64,000 nucleotides of DNA from Oscillatoriales cyanobacterium (GCA_004294385.1 REAP01000009.1:50998-114997); one strand, 5' to 3'. Positions 27,001 through 36,785 are shown, counted from the first letter of the stretch. The notes: generated by a model not told the origin, from the letters alone. A program made the numbers and translations.

Positions 27001-30000
27001 TACATCGGAAGCGATTTTTGTATTTCTCGGAAGTTCGACAATACCCAATCCGACAGTCGGACAATCGGTACAAGTAAGTGGTCGAGTTGACGAATTCCGC
27101 CCTGCTAACAACGCCACCAATCTTACCACTACCCAAATTAATGCTACGGTTGCTGGGGCTGCTGTAGGTGCGATCGCATCTTTAGGAACAATTACTCCAA
27201 CTATCATTGGTACCAGTGGCCGAATTCAACCGACAACCTCAATTCAAAACGACTTCAGCACGACTGCGGGCAATGTCGAAACAGGCGGCGATTTCGATCC
27301 GACAACAGAAGGCATCGACTTCTACGAAAGTTTAGAATCAATGCTGGTGCAAGTCAACAATCCCGTAGTTGTCGGCCCCACAAACGAGTTTGGCGAATTC
27401 TACGTTTTGCCAGATAACGGTGTGAATGCTACGGGCAGAACTAATCGCGGTGGTATTGCCGTTTCTGCGACTGATTTTAATCCAGAACGCATTCAAATTG
27501 ACGATACTCTGCTGAATCCTCCCACCAATGGCAGCTTGTCACCTGTTACCAACGTCGCCGACAAATTAAGCACAGTTACGGGCGTTATCGGTTACAGTTT
27601 CAGCAATTACGAGATTTTAAATACCACTCAAATTCCTCAATCCAGCGTCACTTCCGGCGCATTGACTAAGGAAGTTATAAACCTAACTGGAAATGCCACC
27701 CAGCTAACAGTTGCTACTTTCAACGTCGAGAATTTAGACCCCAGCGATACTGCCAAATTCCCAGCCATCGCCACCCGCATTGTCACCAATCTCAAAAGTC
27801 CTGACATTATCAATGTTGAGGAAATTCAAGACAACAATGGCGCGACAAATGACGGTGTTGTTGCTGCTGACACAACTTACAACACCTTAATTGCGGCAAT
27901 TAAAACAGCGGGCGGCCCGACTTATGAATTCCGGCAAATTAACCCTGTAAACAACCAAGACGGTGGCGAACCTGGTGGCAATATTCGAGTCGGATTCTTG
28001 TTCAATCCCAGCCGCGTTACTTTTGTCGATCGCACTGGCGGCACTTCCACAACCGCAACAACGGTTAACACCGTCAGTGGCGCGCCCACACTGTCAGCAA
28101 GTCCCGGCAGAATTGACCCTACCAATGCAGCATTTAATACCAGCCGCAAGCCTCTAGTCGGTGAATTTCAATTCAACGGCCAATCGGTGTTTGTAATTGC
28201 CAATCACTTCAACTCAAAAGGAGGCGACCAACCGCTTTTCGGTCCCAATCAGCCACCAGTTCTAACTTCAGAAACTCAGCGTCTCCAACAAGCACAAATT
28301 GTCAACAATTTTGTGGATAGCATTTTGGCAGTTGATGCCAATGCGAATGTAATTGTTGCCGGAGATTTGAACGATTTTCAATTTTCCGAACCGCTGAATG
28401 TGGTGCGGGGAATTCCCGGCGGTAGTGGCACTGCGGTACTGCAAAACTTAATCGAAACTCTGCCGGAAAATGAGCGTTACACTTATAATTTCCAAGGCAA
28501 CGCGCAGGTTCTCGACCACATTTTAGCTAGCAATAACTTAGCTAAAAACTTAGCCGGATTTGATGTCGTTCACATCAACTCAGAATTTGCCGACCAAGAC
28601 AGCGACCACGATCCGAGTGTCGCCCGGTTTAACATTGCCTTACCGACTGTCACTATTACTGCAACAGACGCAGCAGCAGCCGAATCTGGTGCAAATCCGG
28701 GTATTTTCCGCATTGCGCGATCGGGCAGTACCAGCCTCCCGCTGACCGTAAATTATACCACTGCTAGCGCTGCCGGCTTTGCCACCAGCAATGATTACAC
28801 GCCGAATTTAACGGGTAGCATTATCATTCCGGCTGGTCAATCTTTCGCAGACATTACTATTACCCCAATTGACGACACAATTGTCGAAGGTAGCGAAACT
28901 GTCAAGCTGACTTTAGTTGGTACTGCTGCTTACAATTTGGGGACTGCTGGTACTGAAACTGCTTCCGTGGCGATCGCAGATAACGATATAGTAGTGCCGG
29001 GAACATTTAATTTCAGCAGCGCCACTTACAGCGTTAATGAAAACGGCACAACACAAACAATTGCAGTTAATCGTACAGGTGGAACCAATGTCTCCGCCTC
29101 TGTCAGTTACGGCACTTCTGACGGTAGCGCAACAGCAGGAAGTGACTACACTGCCACATCGGGTACATTAAATTTTGTCTCTGGGGAAACCAGCAAAAAT
29201 TTTACTATTCCCATTACTGACGACACCTTATTAGAAGGGGATGAAACTGTCAATCTCAGTTTGAGTAATGCCACAAATGGTGCGAGTTTGGGAACTCAGA
29301 ATACGGCGACTTTGACTATTGTAGATACGACGGCAACTCCAACGCCTACAGATACGCCAACGCCTACAGATACGCCAACGCCTACAGATACGCCAACGCC
29401 TACAGATACGCCAACGCCTACAGATACGCCAACGCCTTACAGATACGCCAACGCCTACAGGTACGCCAACGCCTACAGGTACGCCTACAGGTACGCCTAC
29501 AGGTACGCCAACACCAACGCCTACAGGTACGCCAACACCAACGCCTACAGGTACACCAACAGGTACACCAACGCCTACAGGTACGCCTACAGGTACGCCT
29601 ACAGGTACGCCAACGCCAACACCTACAGGTACGCCAACGCCAACACCAACACCTACAGGTACGCCAACGCCAACGCCAACGCCAACACCTACAGATACGC
29701 CAACGCCTACAGGTACGCCAACACCTACAGATACGCCAACGCCTACAGGTACGCCAACACCTACAGATACGCCAACGCCTACAGGTACGCCAACGCCTAC
29801 AGGTACGCCTACAGGTACGCCTACAGGTACGCCTACAGGTACGCCTACAGGTACGCCTACAGGTACGCCAACACCTACAGATACGCCAACACCAACAGAT
29901 ACGCCAACACCAACAGATACGCCAACACCAACAGGTACGCCAACGCCAACGCCTACAGGTACGCCGACGCCAACGCCTACAGGTACGCCGACGCCAACGC

Positions 30001-31033
30001 CTACAGGTACGCCTACACCAACGCCTACAGGTACGCCTACACCAACGCCTACAGGTACGCCGACGCCAACGCCTACAGGTACGCCGACGCCAACGCCAAC
30101 GCCAACGCCTACACCAACGCCTACGCCTACTCCCACAGCCGATCCAAGCTGTATTGGCGCATTGAACGACCAAACCTCGATCGACCAAATCCAGTCGATA
30201 ACATCATCAACGGCAATTCCGGCAGCCTAATTGGTACTTCCAAAAACGACGGATATTTTGGCAGCAACACTCCCAATATATTCGATGCCAAAGCAGGTAA
30301 CGACAACCTAATTGGCGGCAACAGCGCCGACATTTTAAACGGCAACGAAGGCAACGATTTCATTAACGGCTACAAGGGATACGATATCCTGTTGGGTGGC
30401 AAAGGAAACGACATCATTCTTGGCGGTTTTGGTAAAGATGTTATTTTGGGAAATCAAGGAAACGATTCACTTAACGGGCAAGAAGATGATGACTTAATCT
30501 TGGGCAATGAAGGTAACGATTTTATCGACGGCGGTAAAGGAAACGATACTTTATTCGGCGGAAACGGTGAGGATTTAATTCTAGGTAGCGGAGGCAATGA
30601 TACTCTCTTCGGAGAAGTTGGGGACGATACTTTGTCCGGTGATGGAGGAGATGACCTAATTTATGCCGGTCAAGGCAATGATTTAATTGACGGCGGTAAG
30701 GGCAATGATTCGATTTATGGAGACCAAGGTAACGATACGCTTCTCGGTTGCGAAGGCAACGATATCTTGTTTGGAGGTTTAGGCAACGACAGCTTGATTG
30801 GCGGTTTGGGCAATGACACATTTGTCGTCGGAAACAATCTCGGACTTGATATTATTTCCGATTTTGTCAAAGGCGAAGATGTGTTAGGATTGTCTGGTGG
30901 CTTGAGTTTCAACCAATTGAAAATTAGTCAGAGTAATAGCAATACTTTGATTGAGGTGAATGGAATTGCGATCGCATCTTTAACCGGAGTGAATGCTTCA
31001 CAAATCGGAGTTAACGATTTCCGACTTATCTAA
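24071..31033 (+). CDS. Giant exported nuclease with CARDB, Calx-beta and RTX repeats
   Basis: A 2320-residue surface or extracellular protein. In order: an unrecognised N-domain (1-215), two CARDB-like Ig domains (about 213-465), a cadherin-like stretch (470-580), a DUF3616-like region (580-920), an ExeM-like region, an endonuclease/exonuclease/phosphatase domain (about 1213-1520: [40 protein letters not shown]), two Calx-beta domains (about 1520-1755), a Thr-Pro minisatellite (from 1756) and RTX calcium-binding nonapeptides (about 2077-2270, GGxGNDxL type). It has no N-terminal signal; the RTX C-terminus implies type I secretion. Residues about 1789-2040 read YRYAN-type repeats, which look like the Thr-Pro tract in the wrong frame (see findings). 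AGGAG precedes the ATG. Confidence 0.85.
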   Translation: MPVSFSGSYTQNFDSLASTGTTNPWTDDTTPIVGWYSSRTLYLAGTGTANTGALYSFGTGGATERALGSVASGGTTTVYYGVRLQNNTASPINSLTVSYIGEQWRNGGNTTPQKLDFSYQTGANLTSLTAGTWTDENALDFTGPIAATTATALDGNVAANRVVLPSTTITLPTPLAVGSEIMFRWEDVNDIGNDHGLAIDDFSVSLPSQPDLTISSSGPVNATVNTPFAYTLALNNAGTGNATGVSAQFTLPTGVTYNSASGTGFTATQAAGVVTFSGGSVTAGTPVNLTVNVTPTAAGTVTSAAGAAVADPGNTIAESNETNNSSTTAVTTTVAATSQPDLTITSSAPATATVNTPFDYTLTLANSGTAATPAGVIANFTLPAGVTYNSASGTGYVVSQAGQVLTFTGTGAIAAGASVPLTINVTPTTAGSVTSLVGDAVADPGNTIAESNETNNSSTTAVTTTVTATANTPPTIAPSAASTFLTVPSLSGVINDPTDPAKNFGVNFTLADAETAVGSLTLTATSSNIAVVPNGSLNLAISGTGASRNLKINPVGVGYADITVSVSDGTNTTSTVLKYAASAASGTPAISRFLTGTSDASTAIAIDSNYMVVADDEDQTIRLYDRANSGLPVNSFNFTNSLGLTDISGGVLREVDIEASTRAGNRIYWLGSHSNASGGNLRPNRYRLFATDISGTGATTNLTFAGKYDNLRTDLIAWGNTNGFNFTASAAAGTIPEATTLDGFNIEGLTLAPDNTTGYVAFRAPQVPASDRTKALIAPITNFTDLVTGTATSATIGAPIQLDLGGRGIRSIDRNANNEYLIVAGPADSATGTAPKDFRLYTWTGNAADAPQVRSANLTALNAGGSFESIVEVPSNLTDSSQIQLLVDNGDNVWYGDNVISKELPQDNFQKFRTDTVTLGAPPVRIRNIQGASHTSSLATQTVSNVPGVVTALIGTGSGRGFYMQDPTADTGANPNSTSEAIFVFLGSSTIPNPTVGQSVQVSGRVDEFRPANNATNLTTTQINATVAGAAVGAIASLGTITPTIIGTSGRIQPTTSIQNDFSTTAGNVETGGDFDPTTEGIDFYESLESMLVQVNNPVVVGPTNEFGEFYVLPDNGVNATGRTNRGGIAVSATDFNPERIQIDDTLLNPPTNGSLSPVTNVADKLSTVTGVIGYSFSNYEILNTTQIPQSSVTSGALTKEVINLTGNATQLTVATFNVENLDPSDTAKFPAIATRIVTNLKSPDIINVEEIQDNNGATNDGVVAADTTYNTLIAAIKTAGGPTYEFRQINPVNNQDGGEPGGNIRVGFLFNPSRVTFVDRTGGTSTTATTVNTVSGAPTLSASPGRIDPTNAAFNTSRKPLVGEFQFNGQSVFVIANHFNSKGGDQPLFGPNQPPVLTSETQRLQQAQIVNNFVDSILAVDANANVIVAGDLNDFQFSEPLNVVRGIPGGSGTAVLQNLIETLPENERYTYNFQGNAQVLDHILASNNLAKNLAGFDVVHINSEFADQDSDHDPSVARFNIALPTVTITATDAAAAESGANPGIFRIARSGSTSLPLTVNYTTASAAGFATSNDYTPNLTGSIIIPAGQSFADITITPIDDTIVEGSETVKLTLVGTAAYNLGTAGTETASVAIADNDIVVPGTFNFSSATYSVNENGTTQTIAVNRTGGTNVSASVSYGTSDGSATAGSDYTATSGTLNFVSGETSKNFTIPITDDTLLEGDETVNLSLSNATNGASLGTQNTATLTIVDTTATPTPTDTPTPTDTPTPTDTPTPTDTPTPTDTPTPYRYANAYRYANAYRYAYRYAYRYANTNAYRYANTNAYRYTNRYTNAYRYAYRYAYRYANANTYRYANANTNTYRYANANANANTYRYANAYRYANTYRYANAYRYANTYRYANAYRYANAYRYAYRYAYRYAYRYAYRYAYRYANTYRYANTNRYANTNRYANTNRYANANAYRYADANAYRYADANAYRYAYTNAYRYAYTNAYRYADANAYRYADANANANAYTNAYAYSHSRSKLYWRIERPNLDRPNPVDNIINGNSGSLIGTSKNDGYFGSNTPNIFDAKAGNDNLIGGNSADILNGNEGNDFINGYKGYDILLGGKGNDIILGGFGKDVILGNQGNDSLNGQEDDDLILGNEGNDFIDGGKGNDTLFGGNGEDLILGSGGNDTLFGEVGDDTLSGDGGDDLIYAGQGNDLIDGGKGNDSIYGDQGNDTLLGCEGNDILFGGLGNDSLIGGLGNDTFVVGNNLGLDIISDFVKGEDVLGLSGGLSFNQLKISQSNSNTLIEVNGIAIASLTGVNASQIGVNDFRLI
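29336..30133. repeat. Thr-Pro-coding minisatellite, about 800 bp
   Basis: Built from ACGCCTACAGATACGCCA (18 bp) and shorter ACAGGTACGCCT (12 bp) and ACGCCA (6 bp) steps, all multiples of three. One extra T occurs at about 29436 (CCTTACAG instead of CCTACAG), changing the reading phase of everything after it. Confidence 0.95.
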
Positions 31034-31052
31034 GTCGATCGAAATCATGTTA

Positions 31053-31085
31053 ATCGGTAAGGTATGCAGTCCATACCTTACCGAT
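31053..31085 (+). terminator. Hairpin after the giant nuclease gene
   Basis: Perfect 14-bp stem ATCGGTAAGGTATG / CATACCTTACCGAT with a 5-nt loop, 20 bp after the stop. No long T-run follows, so it may be an RNA-stabilising hairpin rather than a classical terminator. Confidence 0.6.
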
Positions 31086-31106
31086 CGCATCAGAAACTAT
31101 AGCCCT

Positions 31107-31183
31107 GTAGGTTGGGTAGAACGAAGTGAAACCCAACGTCAACTAAAAGATTATGTTGGGTTTCATTCTTCAACCCAACCTAC
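31107..31183. repeat. 77-bp palindromic repeat (GTAGGTTGGGT type)
   Basis: GTAGGTTGGGTAGAACGAAG at the left is mirrored by CATTCTTCAACCCAACCTAC at the right; inner GAAACCCAACGT pairs with ATGTTGGGTTTC. A common cyanobacterial intergenic palindrome. Confidence 0.75.
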
Positions 31184-31195
31184 TTACATTATAAG

Positions 31196-31296
31196 TGATA
31201 TCAAATCCGTTAGCATCGTCCTGTATTAATCTCTCTCTTCTCTTCCTTCGCGTCCTTTGCGCCTTCGCGGTTAAATCATTCCGATGCAACCGGAAA
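31196..31296. repeat. Family B inverted-repeat element (copy 2)
   Basis: Near-identical to 17623-17728: GATATCAAATCCGTTAGCAT at the left, the CGCGTCC...GCGCCTTCGCGG core and a right end reading CCGATGCAACCGGAA. Confidence 0.75.
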
Positions 31297-31305
31297 GTAG
31301 ATTAA

Positions 31306-31372
31306 ACATCTCCTAAAAAGCAGGTTTTGAACAGGCAAGATGCCTGTTCCACAAGAATTATGGGAGATGTCT
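31306..31372. repeat. Family A palindromic element (copy at HpsJ 3' end)
   Basis: Outer arms ACATCTCC / GGGAGATGT around the GGAACAGGCATCTTGCCTGT-type palindrome (31331-31350). Close relatives, in the opposite sense, lie at 35825-35897 and 40286-40356. It abuts the stop codon of the HpsJ-like gene. Confidence 0.75.
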
Positions 31373-31373
31373 A

Positions 31374-32051
31374 TTATCTAGCCCAATCAGTACCGCGCCA
31401 CATCGTAAAAAACAAAACGCTAGAAATTAAAGCGCCCAACAGCCACTTAATCGCATTTTTGAATAGCCCCAACCGCTGATTTGACTGAACCGCTGTACTT
31501 TGCGCCTGTAAACGTTCCTTAGCTGGAGTAATTCTCGCCAGAATTTGACTTTTCAATTCCTGGGGGTTTTTCGTATCCGCTTGTACTCCCAGCCGAGTCA
31601 ATTCCGCCCCCAAATTTTTCAAATCTTCGGGAGTACCCTTATTCAGCCGTTCTTCAACTTGCTGCAATTGAGCTAATTGTTGGTTGGCTTGACTGGTAAT
31701 TTGCTTACTGCTTTGGGTATTGACGGAAATCGCCCCAAAAATACCCAAGGGCAGCATTAACAGAAATACCAGGGCCAGCAACAGACAAACCCAAGATAAA
31801 ATCTTTAAAAAGATCTCTTCCAAGGGTTTGCGATCGTAACCTTCTCCAAAAAATATCAACGCCATTGCCAATAGAGGAACTGGCACTCGTTCGACGATCG
31901 CCCCAATAGTCTGTAATTCCCAAGCACGAACACCAAAGTTTGCTGGTGTCAGAACTGCGATCGTATCTAATAATGACAAAATTAATAGACCGTAGCCAAC
32001 CCAACGCAGCCTGTACATAGAAAAACCTTGATCGCCTTGCATCTCATTCAT
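31374..32051 (-). CDS. HpsJ-like membrane protein
   Basis: About 225 residues (start at MNEMQGDQ; an ATG four codons earlier is possible). Two N-terminal membrane spans flank VERVPVPLLAMALIFFGEGY, a further span lies at about 85-110, a coiled-coil-like soluble part follows (QLAQLQQVEERLNKG to ERLQAQS) and a last span precedes the C-terminal MWRGTDWAR. This layout matches what I know of HpsJ-family proteins, linked to hormogonium polysaccharide and motility in filamentous cyanobacteria. It is the third gene of a leftward group with cyanoexosortase A and its partner, separated from them by a family B repeat. Role in export or anchoring of surface material is inferred. Confidence 0.65.
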   Translation of the reverse strand: MNEMQGDQGFSMYRLRWVGYGLLILSLLDTIAVLTPANFGVRAWELQTIGAIVERVPVPLLAMALIFFGEGYDRKPLEEIFLKILSWVCLLLALVFLLMLPLGIFGAISVNTQSSKQITSQANQQLAQLQQVEERLNKGTPEDLKNLGAELTRLGVQADTKNPQELKSQILARITPAKERLQAQSTAVQSNQRLGLFKNAIKWLLGALISSVLFFTMWRGTDWAR

Positions 32052-32087
32052 AAAGTAATACACCTGTTGTTAAAAAAAATCTCTTTT

Positions 32088-32183
32088 GATATCAAATCCG
32101 GTAGCATTGGAATTAATATAATCTGTAGGGAAACGGCACTGCCGTGTCCTCTATATCATTCCGGCGTAGCCGGAATTGATATG
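32088..32183. repeat. Family B ends with a GTAGGG-type palindrome core
   Basis: Ends GATATCAAATCCGGTAGCAT and GTAGCCGGAATTGATATG as in family B, but the core (32122-32152) is a GTAGGG..ACGGCACTGCCGT palindrome like the tips of the 271-bp element at 6921. It looks like a nested or hybrid element. Confidence 0.7.
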
Positions 32184-32190
32184 AATCCCC

Positions 32191-32859
32191 TCAAGGTTTG
32201 GGAAATCTCGGTTGCCACCACCCATACCAAGAAACCCAAGCATTCTCTAGAATTTTCTTGGCCTGGGGTGGAGTTGTTTGATCCAAAGGTACAGACATCT
32301 GAGTCCACAAACAGCGCTGATCTTGAATATTGCCCCTACCCAACAGCCAAAACAAAATGCGGTTCAAATTCCAGTCACTTGTATTCCGGTTGTATCTAAA
32401 CTGGTTACTGGTAACAGTAGCGTAACCACTGGGATTGATGCAAGAACTCAGATATAGTCGATTTTGGAACTGTAAAATTCCGTGGAAACCTACTTTTTCA
32501 GTATTTGCTAATTCTAGTTTACCAGGAGAAGACTTAAGAACAGTATTTCCTTTTGCCAAACCTGCCACATCCCCGATGGTTCCTACCACATAGCGCATCT
32601 CTACTTCTAGGGCAAGGTTATTTTTTTGATAATCATATTTCCTGCCCACCTTAATTTGTGAAGTATCACTAATTTTTAGAGGTGTACTTTTCTTGATTTC
32701 CCAGTCAGCGACAGGTACGGTCTCTGGTAGTTCAAATGTGGTTGTGGCAGGAGTACCTGTCGATGGGTAGAATGTCAGTTTTCCTACAACCAATAAAACC
32801 ACTATAAATGTCACCACTAAAAGAGAAATTCTTAATGTCTTCCAATCGGTAATAGCCAT
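32191..32859 (-). CDS. Cyanoexosortase A system-associated protein
   Basis: A 222-residue protein with one N-terminal membrane anchor (about 9-30, ISLLVVTFIVVLLVVGKL) and a periplasmic domain resembling EpsI-like partner proteins of exosortases (LPETVPVADWEIKKS, DWNLNRILFW). The start at 32859 overlaps the upstream stop as TAATG, indicating translational coupling to cyanoexosortase A. Partner proteins of this sort are found next to exosortases and are thought to assist sorting or polysaccharide export; the exact function is unknown. Confidence 0.8.
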   Translation of the reverse strand: MAITDWKTLRISLLVVTFIVVLLVVGKLTFYPSTGTPATTTFELPETVPVADWEIKKSTPLKISDTSQIKVGRKYDYQKNNLALEVEMRYVVGTIGDVAGLAKGNTVLKSSPGKLELANTEKVGFHGILQFQNRLYLSSCINPSGYATVTSNQFRYNRNTSDWNLNRILFWLLGRGNIQDQRCLWTQMSVPLDQTTPPQAKKILENAWVSWYGWWQPRFPKP

Positions 32860-33707
32860 TAGCAATTTTGTTTTTTCTTATTTTGTGGTTCTTGCAGGAT
32901 TGCAAACCAGCAGAAGAGTCCAAAAATGAAGACAGCAATCATTGAAAAAATTACTGACCCATTTCCTTCATGCCAGTATTTGAATGCTTGGGGTTGAGAT
33001 AGCGATACGAGTACAGCCAGGAGAGCAACTCGCGCTGAATTCACTACGAATCCAATCAGGAGTGCCACAATCGGAACTACAATTTTCTGCCCTGTAGTTG
33101 TAGGAAACATGAGTAAAAATACTAGCGCTAGTCCTAGTAATTGTAGGATAGCATTGACTCCTGAACAACCATGATTTACTTCCACACTACCTTTTTCGAT
33201 AATCAGAAATGCTCCTTGACGAACTACTTCAAAGCCTAAATAGTGGAGGATAAAAGCTGAGAATTTAGCAGTTAATTTGGCGACATCAACAAAGACTCCG
33301 ATGAATCCGGGGGGAATTGCTGTATAGCCAAGGATTAGAAATTCTTGCCAATATTGTTTTAGTCCTTTTGTTCCCGAAGCTAGCAAAGCCAGACTGATTC
33401 CAGATAAGAATGGCATGACTCGGATGAAAAAGTCGTATCCAGATATGGACGAACTTTTGAGCAATATGAAAAAAATTAATGATGCCCCAAAACAACTGCC
33501 GAAAACTCCGCTTTCTAAAGTTAAGGTTTCGTGTCTTTCGGAAATTAGGAAGCACACGACTCCCCAAAATAGAAACATTGTGCCGAATAGATCTGCGTTT
33601 TCTGTTCTCGAAGTCAGGGTTAGTTGCAGGATAATCAAGCCGGAGGCTATGCCTAGTAGCCAGTATTTAGGTTCTTGGAGGTGATTGAGCCATTTAATTT
33701 CGGTCAT
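32859..33707 (-). CDS. crtA: Cyanoexosortase A
   Basis: A 282-residue polytopic membrane transpeptidase-like protein. The exosortase catalytic trio is present: C181 in VNHGCSGVNAI, R226 in NSARVALLAVL and H246 in KYWHEGNGSV, the last lying in a periplasmic loop as in family members. Exosortases process and anchor proteins with C-terminal PEP-CTERM sorting signals. No PEP-CTERM protein was recognised in this window, so substrates must lie elsewhere. First gene of a coupled pair with its associated protein, followed by an HpsJ-like gene; a role in surface or sheath material is inferred from that context. Confidence 0.88.
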   Translation of the reverse strand: MTEIKWLNHLQEPKYWLLGIASGLIILQLTLTSRTENADLFGTMFLFWGVVCFLISERHETLTLESGVFGSCFGASLIFFILLKSSSISGYDFFIRVMPFLSGISLALLASGTKGLKQYWQEFLILGYTAIPPGFIGVFVDVAKLTAKFSAFILHYLGFEVVRQGAFLIIEKGSVEVNHGCSGVNAILQLLGLALVFLLMFPTTTGQKIVVPIVALLIGFVVNSARVALLAVLVSLSQPQAFKYWHEGNGSVIFSMIAVFIFGLFCWFAILQEPQNKKKQNC

Positions 33708-33734
33708 TTGTGCTTTATTTTTGTAGTAGAAGCT

Positions 33735-33985
33735 TTTATGAGTTCTGTACCCTGAGCGTAGTCGAAGGGTTAGTTGTTATTGGTTAGTTGTTAGTTTTTG
33801 TTATTAGTTAGTTAGTTGTTAGTTGCGATGCGATGAACCCTTCGACTACACTCAGGGAACAAATCGTCGGTGCTATGAACCCTTCGACTACGCTCAGGGA
33901 AAGGATGCCGCTCAGGGCGACGCAACTAACTAATAACAACTAACTAATAACAATTAACGAATAACTGCTGACTAATGACTACTGA
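33735..33985. repeat. Repeat-filled spacer (CCCTTCGAC palindromes and AGTTAGTT heptamers)
   Basis: Contains several CTGAGCGTAGTCGAAGGGTT-type units in both orientations (33749-33768, 33836-33857, 33878-33900) and runs of GTTAGTT/TAACTAATAACAA heptamer-like repeats. No gene is seen. Confidence 0.7.
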
Positions 33986-33992
33986 CTAATGA

Positions 33993-35099
33993 CTAATTAG
34001 CATAGACTTTGCGGTAGTAACTCTGATATTCTTCGGAAAGCAGAGGTTCCCACCAATCACGATTGGCTAAATACCATTCTACGGTGCGTCGCATACCTTC
34101 CTCAACTGTGACTGAGGGAGTCCAATTTAGGTCGGTTTTAATTTTGGTGGCATCGATCGCATAACGTCGATCGTGTCCTGCCCTATCTTTGACAAAGGTG
34201 ATCAATTTTTCGCAAGGGCGGACGGGTAAATCTGTTGCCAATTCGTCCATTAACTGGCATAGGATTTTGACCAAATCGAGATTTTTCACCTCGTTGTTGC
34301 CGCCGACATTATAGGTTTCTCCGGGCTTACCATTGTTGATCACGGCATCTAAAGCGCGACAGTGGTCAAGCACGTATAGCCAATCTCGGACATTTTGACC
34401 GTCGCCATACACTGGCAGTGGTTTGCCCAAAAGCATATTGATGCACATTAGTGGAATCAGCTTTTCGGGGAAGTGATAGGGGCCGTAGTTGTTAGAACAA
34501 TTGGTGATGATTGTGGGGACGCCGTAGGTGTGGAAGTAGGCGCGGGCTAGGTGGTCACTGCCAGCTTTTGAGGCTGAGTAGGGACTGTTGGGCTCGTAGG
34601 CGGTGGTTTCGGTAAATGCTGGGTCATCGGGGCCTAGACTGCCATAAACTTCGTCTGTGGAGACATGGAGAAAGCGCATTTGTGCTTTGAGAGACAAGTC
34701 TTCAATGGCTTCAAAATGCTTGCGGAAGGCTTCTAGGAGGGTGAATGTTCCGACAACGTTGGTTTGGACGAAGGCGGCGGGGCCGATGATTGATCGATCG
34801 ACGTGGGATTCTGCTGCAAAGTGGGCGACTGTATCGATGTTTTCGGTTTGAAGCAAGGTATCGATGAGGCTGCGATCGCAAATATCGCCCTGTACAAACC
34901 GAAAATTTTCTCCTCCCTCCAAACTTGTCAGGGTTTGTCTGTTTCCTGCATAGGTGAGAGCATCGAGTACGATTACCCGATCGCCTGGATAGCTACTGCA
35001 CCAGTGATGGACAAAATTCGAGCCAATAAATCCAGCCCCACCTGTTACCAATAATCGGCGAGGCGATCGTGCAATAGCTTGATCTTTGCTGTCTGTCAT
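33993..35099 (-). CDS. rfbB: dTDP-glucose 4,6-dehydratase
   Basis: A 368-residue short-chain dehydrogenase-type enzyme of nucleotide-sugar metabolism. Seen: NAD-binding TGGAGFIGSNFV (19-30), DRSIIGP, STDEVYGSLG with the catalytic Thr-Asp-Glu, PYSASKAGSDH with the Tyr-x3-Lys pair, and NCSNNYGPYHFPEKLIP. It converts dTDP-glucose to dTDP-4-keto-6-deoxyglucose, the precursor of rhamnose and other deoxysugars for surface polysaccharides. Other rml genes are not adjacent; proximity to the exosortase/HpsJ cluster fits a surface-carbohydrate context but the genes are separated by a repeat-rich spacer. Confidence 0.93.
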   Translation of the reverse strand: MTDSKDQAIARSPRRLLVTGGAGFIGSNFVHHWCSSYPGDRVIVLDALTYAGNRQTLTSLEGGENFRFVQGDICDRSLIDTLLQTENIDTVAHFAAESHVDRSIIGPAAFVQTNVVGTFTLLEAFRKHFEAIEDLSLKAQMRFLHVSTDEVYGSLGPDDPAFTETTAYEPNSPYSASKAGSDHLARAYFHTYGVPTIITNCSNNYGPYHFPEKLIPLMCINMLLGKPLPVYGDGQNVRDWLYVLDHCRALDAVINNGKPGETYNVGGNNEVKNLDLVKILCQLMDELATDLPVRPCEKLITFVKDRAGHDRRYAIDATKIKTDLNWTPSVTVEEGMRRTVEWYLANRDWWEPLLSEEYQSYYRKVYAN

Positions 35100-35363
35100 A
35101 TCTATCCCAATAACTAAGTCTTCTCAAAAATAGCCTTAAAAGTATTTTGCCACCAAGTGTTTGCGACAGTCTAATTAAATTTTCCAGTGCTGGATGCGCT
35201 CAAGGGCGTTGTTGCAATGGTTTGAGATTCTCAGAATGACAGAGTTACGTTGAAATGTGTCCAAGGTTATGGAGTAGTAATTTTGTTGTCTTCAGAGTTG
35301 ATAGATTTGTAAAGAGCTGTTACCATTATTTTTTTAATCATCCTTTACCAAATCCAGAGGGTT

Positions 35364-35828
35364 ATGAAAAAGTTTCAATTGCTAGCTGGCATTGCTTCCA
35401 CAGTTGCGATCGCAGGCACTATTGCTTTGAGTGACACTGCATTTGCTTCACCCTGTCCCTACAGCAAATCAGGCGCTGCTCAATCTGGTTCTGGAACAAC
35501 CCTCGTCGGTTCCGGTGGCGAGAGTCAAATGAATGCCGCCTGTAAATCCTACAAACTTTTCGCTTTGGGTTTTTTGGGCTTAGCTGGGGTTTTGGGCGGC
35601 GGTGCTGCGTACATGAGTTATCGCGCTGGCAAGCGTGCTATTGCTGCTTGTGCTGCGATGAGTGATAATTTTGAAGTTTTTGAAGAGTCGATCGCCGATG
35701 GATATATTGATGAATACCTGGAAGTTCCCAGTATGACCGATCGCCAACACCCGGAAGCACCGGGCGGTGAACTGGATTTGGCTTCGTCTAGTGCGATCGA
35801 ATCGGCCGAAAGTGCGATCGTTCAATAG
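35364..35828 (+). CDS. Exported/membrane protein of unknown function
   Basis: A 154-residue protein. Signal peptide at 1-29 (MKKFQLLAGIAS..., cleavage near AFASP), a short Gly/Ser-rich extracytoplasmic part with two Cys (SPCPYS and NAACKS), a membrane span (about 66-86, LFALGFLGLAGVLGGGAAY), then an acidic C-terminal tail of about 65 residues. It could be a single-pass protein with a cytoplasmic tail. No family is recognised. Its stop codon lies at the left edge of a family A repeat. Confidence 0.65.
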   Translation: MKKFQLLAGIASTVAIAGTIALSDTAFASPCPYSKSGAAQSGSGTTLVGSGGESQMNAACKSYKLFALGFLGLAGVLGGGAAYMSYRAGKRAIAACAAMSDNFEVFEESIADGYIDEYLEVPSMTDRQHPEAPGGELDLASSSAIESAESAIVQ

Positions 35829-35897
35829 ACATCTCTTATAATTCTTGTGGAACAGGCATCCTGCCTGTTCAAAACCTGCTTTTTAGGAGATGTCTAT
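35825..35897. repeat. Family A palindromic element
   Basis: AATAGACATCTC and GAGATGTCTATT form the ends; the centre is GGAACAGGCATCCTGCCTGTTC. It overlaps the stop of the 35364 gene by 4 bp. Confidence 0.75.
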
Positions 35898-35993
35898 TAT
35901 CGATCTGAGGGTAGACGGCAAAAGCTAAACTTGCCTGCTATGGTGTGAAATATAGCTACATGGACGTTGTTTGCACATTAATCACAAAGTTTT

Positions 35994-36599
35994 ATGAATG
36001 TTTTGAGCGATCGATTCAATCAATTTACAGGTAAAACTCGATTTGCAGTTTGCCGTGTGTTCGTTCACCTAACCGGTGAAGAAGTCGCACCCGTGTTGGG
36101 AATTCTCAACAGCACTGCTAGAGAGGCAATTGATGCTGATGGTGACTTAACAATTTTGGGAGAAGGGCTGGTAGAAGTTTGCAATCACTTATTGCAATAT
36201 GATAACTACTGGCAATCAGCGGCAAATGAAGGTGATGTTTTTTGGGATGAGGGGGAAGCAGGCGATTATGTAGAAGAACTATTCACAGATTCAGCTCAAC
36301 GCTATCTCAGCGAACCTCAATATAATGACTCTGTTGATGATAAAAATTCTCCCTTATCTCTGCCTGTAACTAGAAATGTAGTGGTGATTCTGACAGTTGC
36401 TTATGAAGGGGAAGTTCGGGAACTCGAAACTGATCTCGCTGATATGAGCGCGCTGAAAGCCGGTTTAAAAGCACTGATTAATTTAAACTATCAACAACGG
36501 CTCAGAGCTATCCAAGTTCACTTTTCTCCGGCACAGTTCGGAGATGAACTTACTGATGACCAATTGTTGGTCAATTTTTCCGAACTCATTCCTTTGTAG
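35994..36599 (+). CDS. DUF1517-like protein
   Basis: A 201-residue soluble acidic protein. The C-terminal half, with VVVILTVAYEGEV, then DMSALKAGLKAL and AIQVHFSPAQFGDELTDDQLL, matches the DUF1517 pattern (RavA-like cyanobacterial and plastid proteins) as I remember it. Here the usual membrane and Gly-rich N-terminal part is absent, so it represents the soluble domain only. Function unknown. A 43-bp tandem repeat array begins directly after the stop. Confidence 0.7.
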   Translation: MNVLSDRFNQFTGKTRFAVCRVFVHLTGEEVAPVLGILNSTAREAIDADGDLTILGEGLVEVCNHLLQYDNYWQSAANEGDVFWDEGEAGDYVEELFTDSAQRYLSEPQYNDSVDDKNSPLSLPVTRNVVVILTVAYEGEVRELETDLADMSALKAGLKALINLNYQQRLRAIQVHFSPAQFGDELTDDQLLVNFSELIPL

Positions 36600-36603
36600 G
36601 GAA

Positions 36604-36785
36604 GTTCGGCGGCGGATTATGTAACGGATTTAACGGATGTCAGAAGGTTCGGCAACGGATTATGTAACGGATTTAACGGATGTCAGAAGGTTCGGCAACG
36701 GATTATGTAACATTATGTAACGGATTTAACGGATGTCAGAAGGTTCGGCAACGGATTCTGTAACGGATTTAACGGATGTCAGAAG
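36604..36785. repeat. 43-bp tandem repeat, four copies
   Basis: Unit GTTCGGCAACGGATTATGTA + ACGGATTTAACGGATGTCAGAAG, starting at 36604, 36647, 36690 and about 36744; the third copy has an 11-bp internal duplication. The same unit occurs inside lnt. Confidence 0.9.

Noticed and set aside
29231..30136. Antisense 301-residue open frame reading [10 protein letters not shown] repeats opposite the giant nuclease gene
   Set aside because: It is the complement of the Thr-Pro minisatellite. A repeat whose unit is a multiple of three stays open in several frames on both strands; there is no start signal or believable protein content outside the repeat.
36604..36785. Possible CRISPR array or iteron origin
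   Set aside because: Head-to-tail 43-bp copies without spacers, no replication gene, and the same unit is found inside lnt; it is a dispersed tandem repeat.
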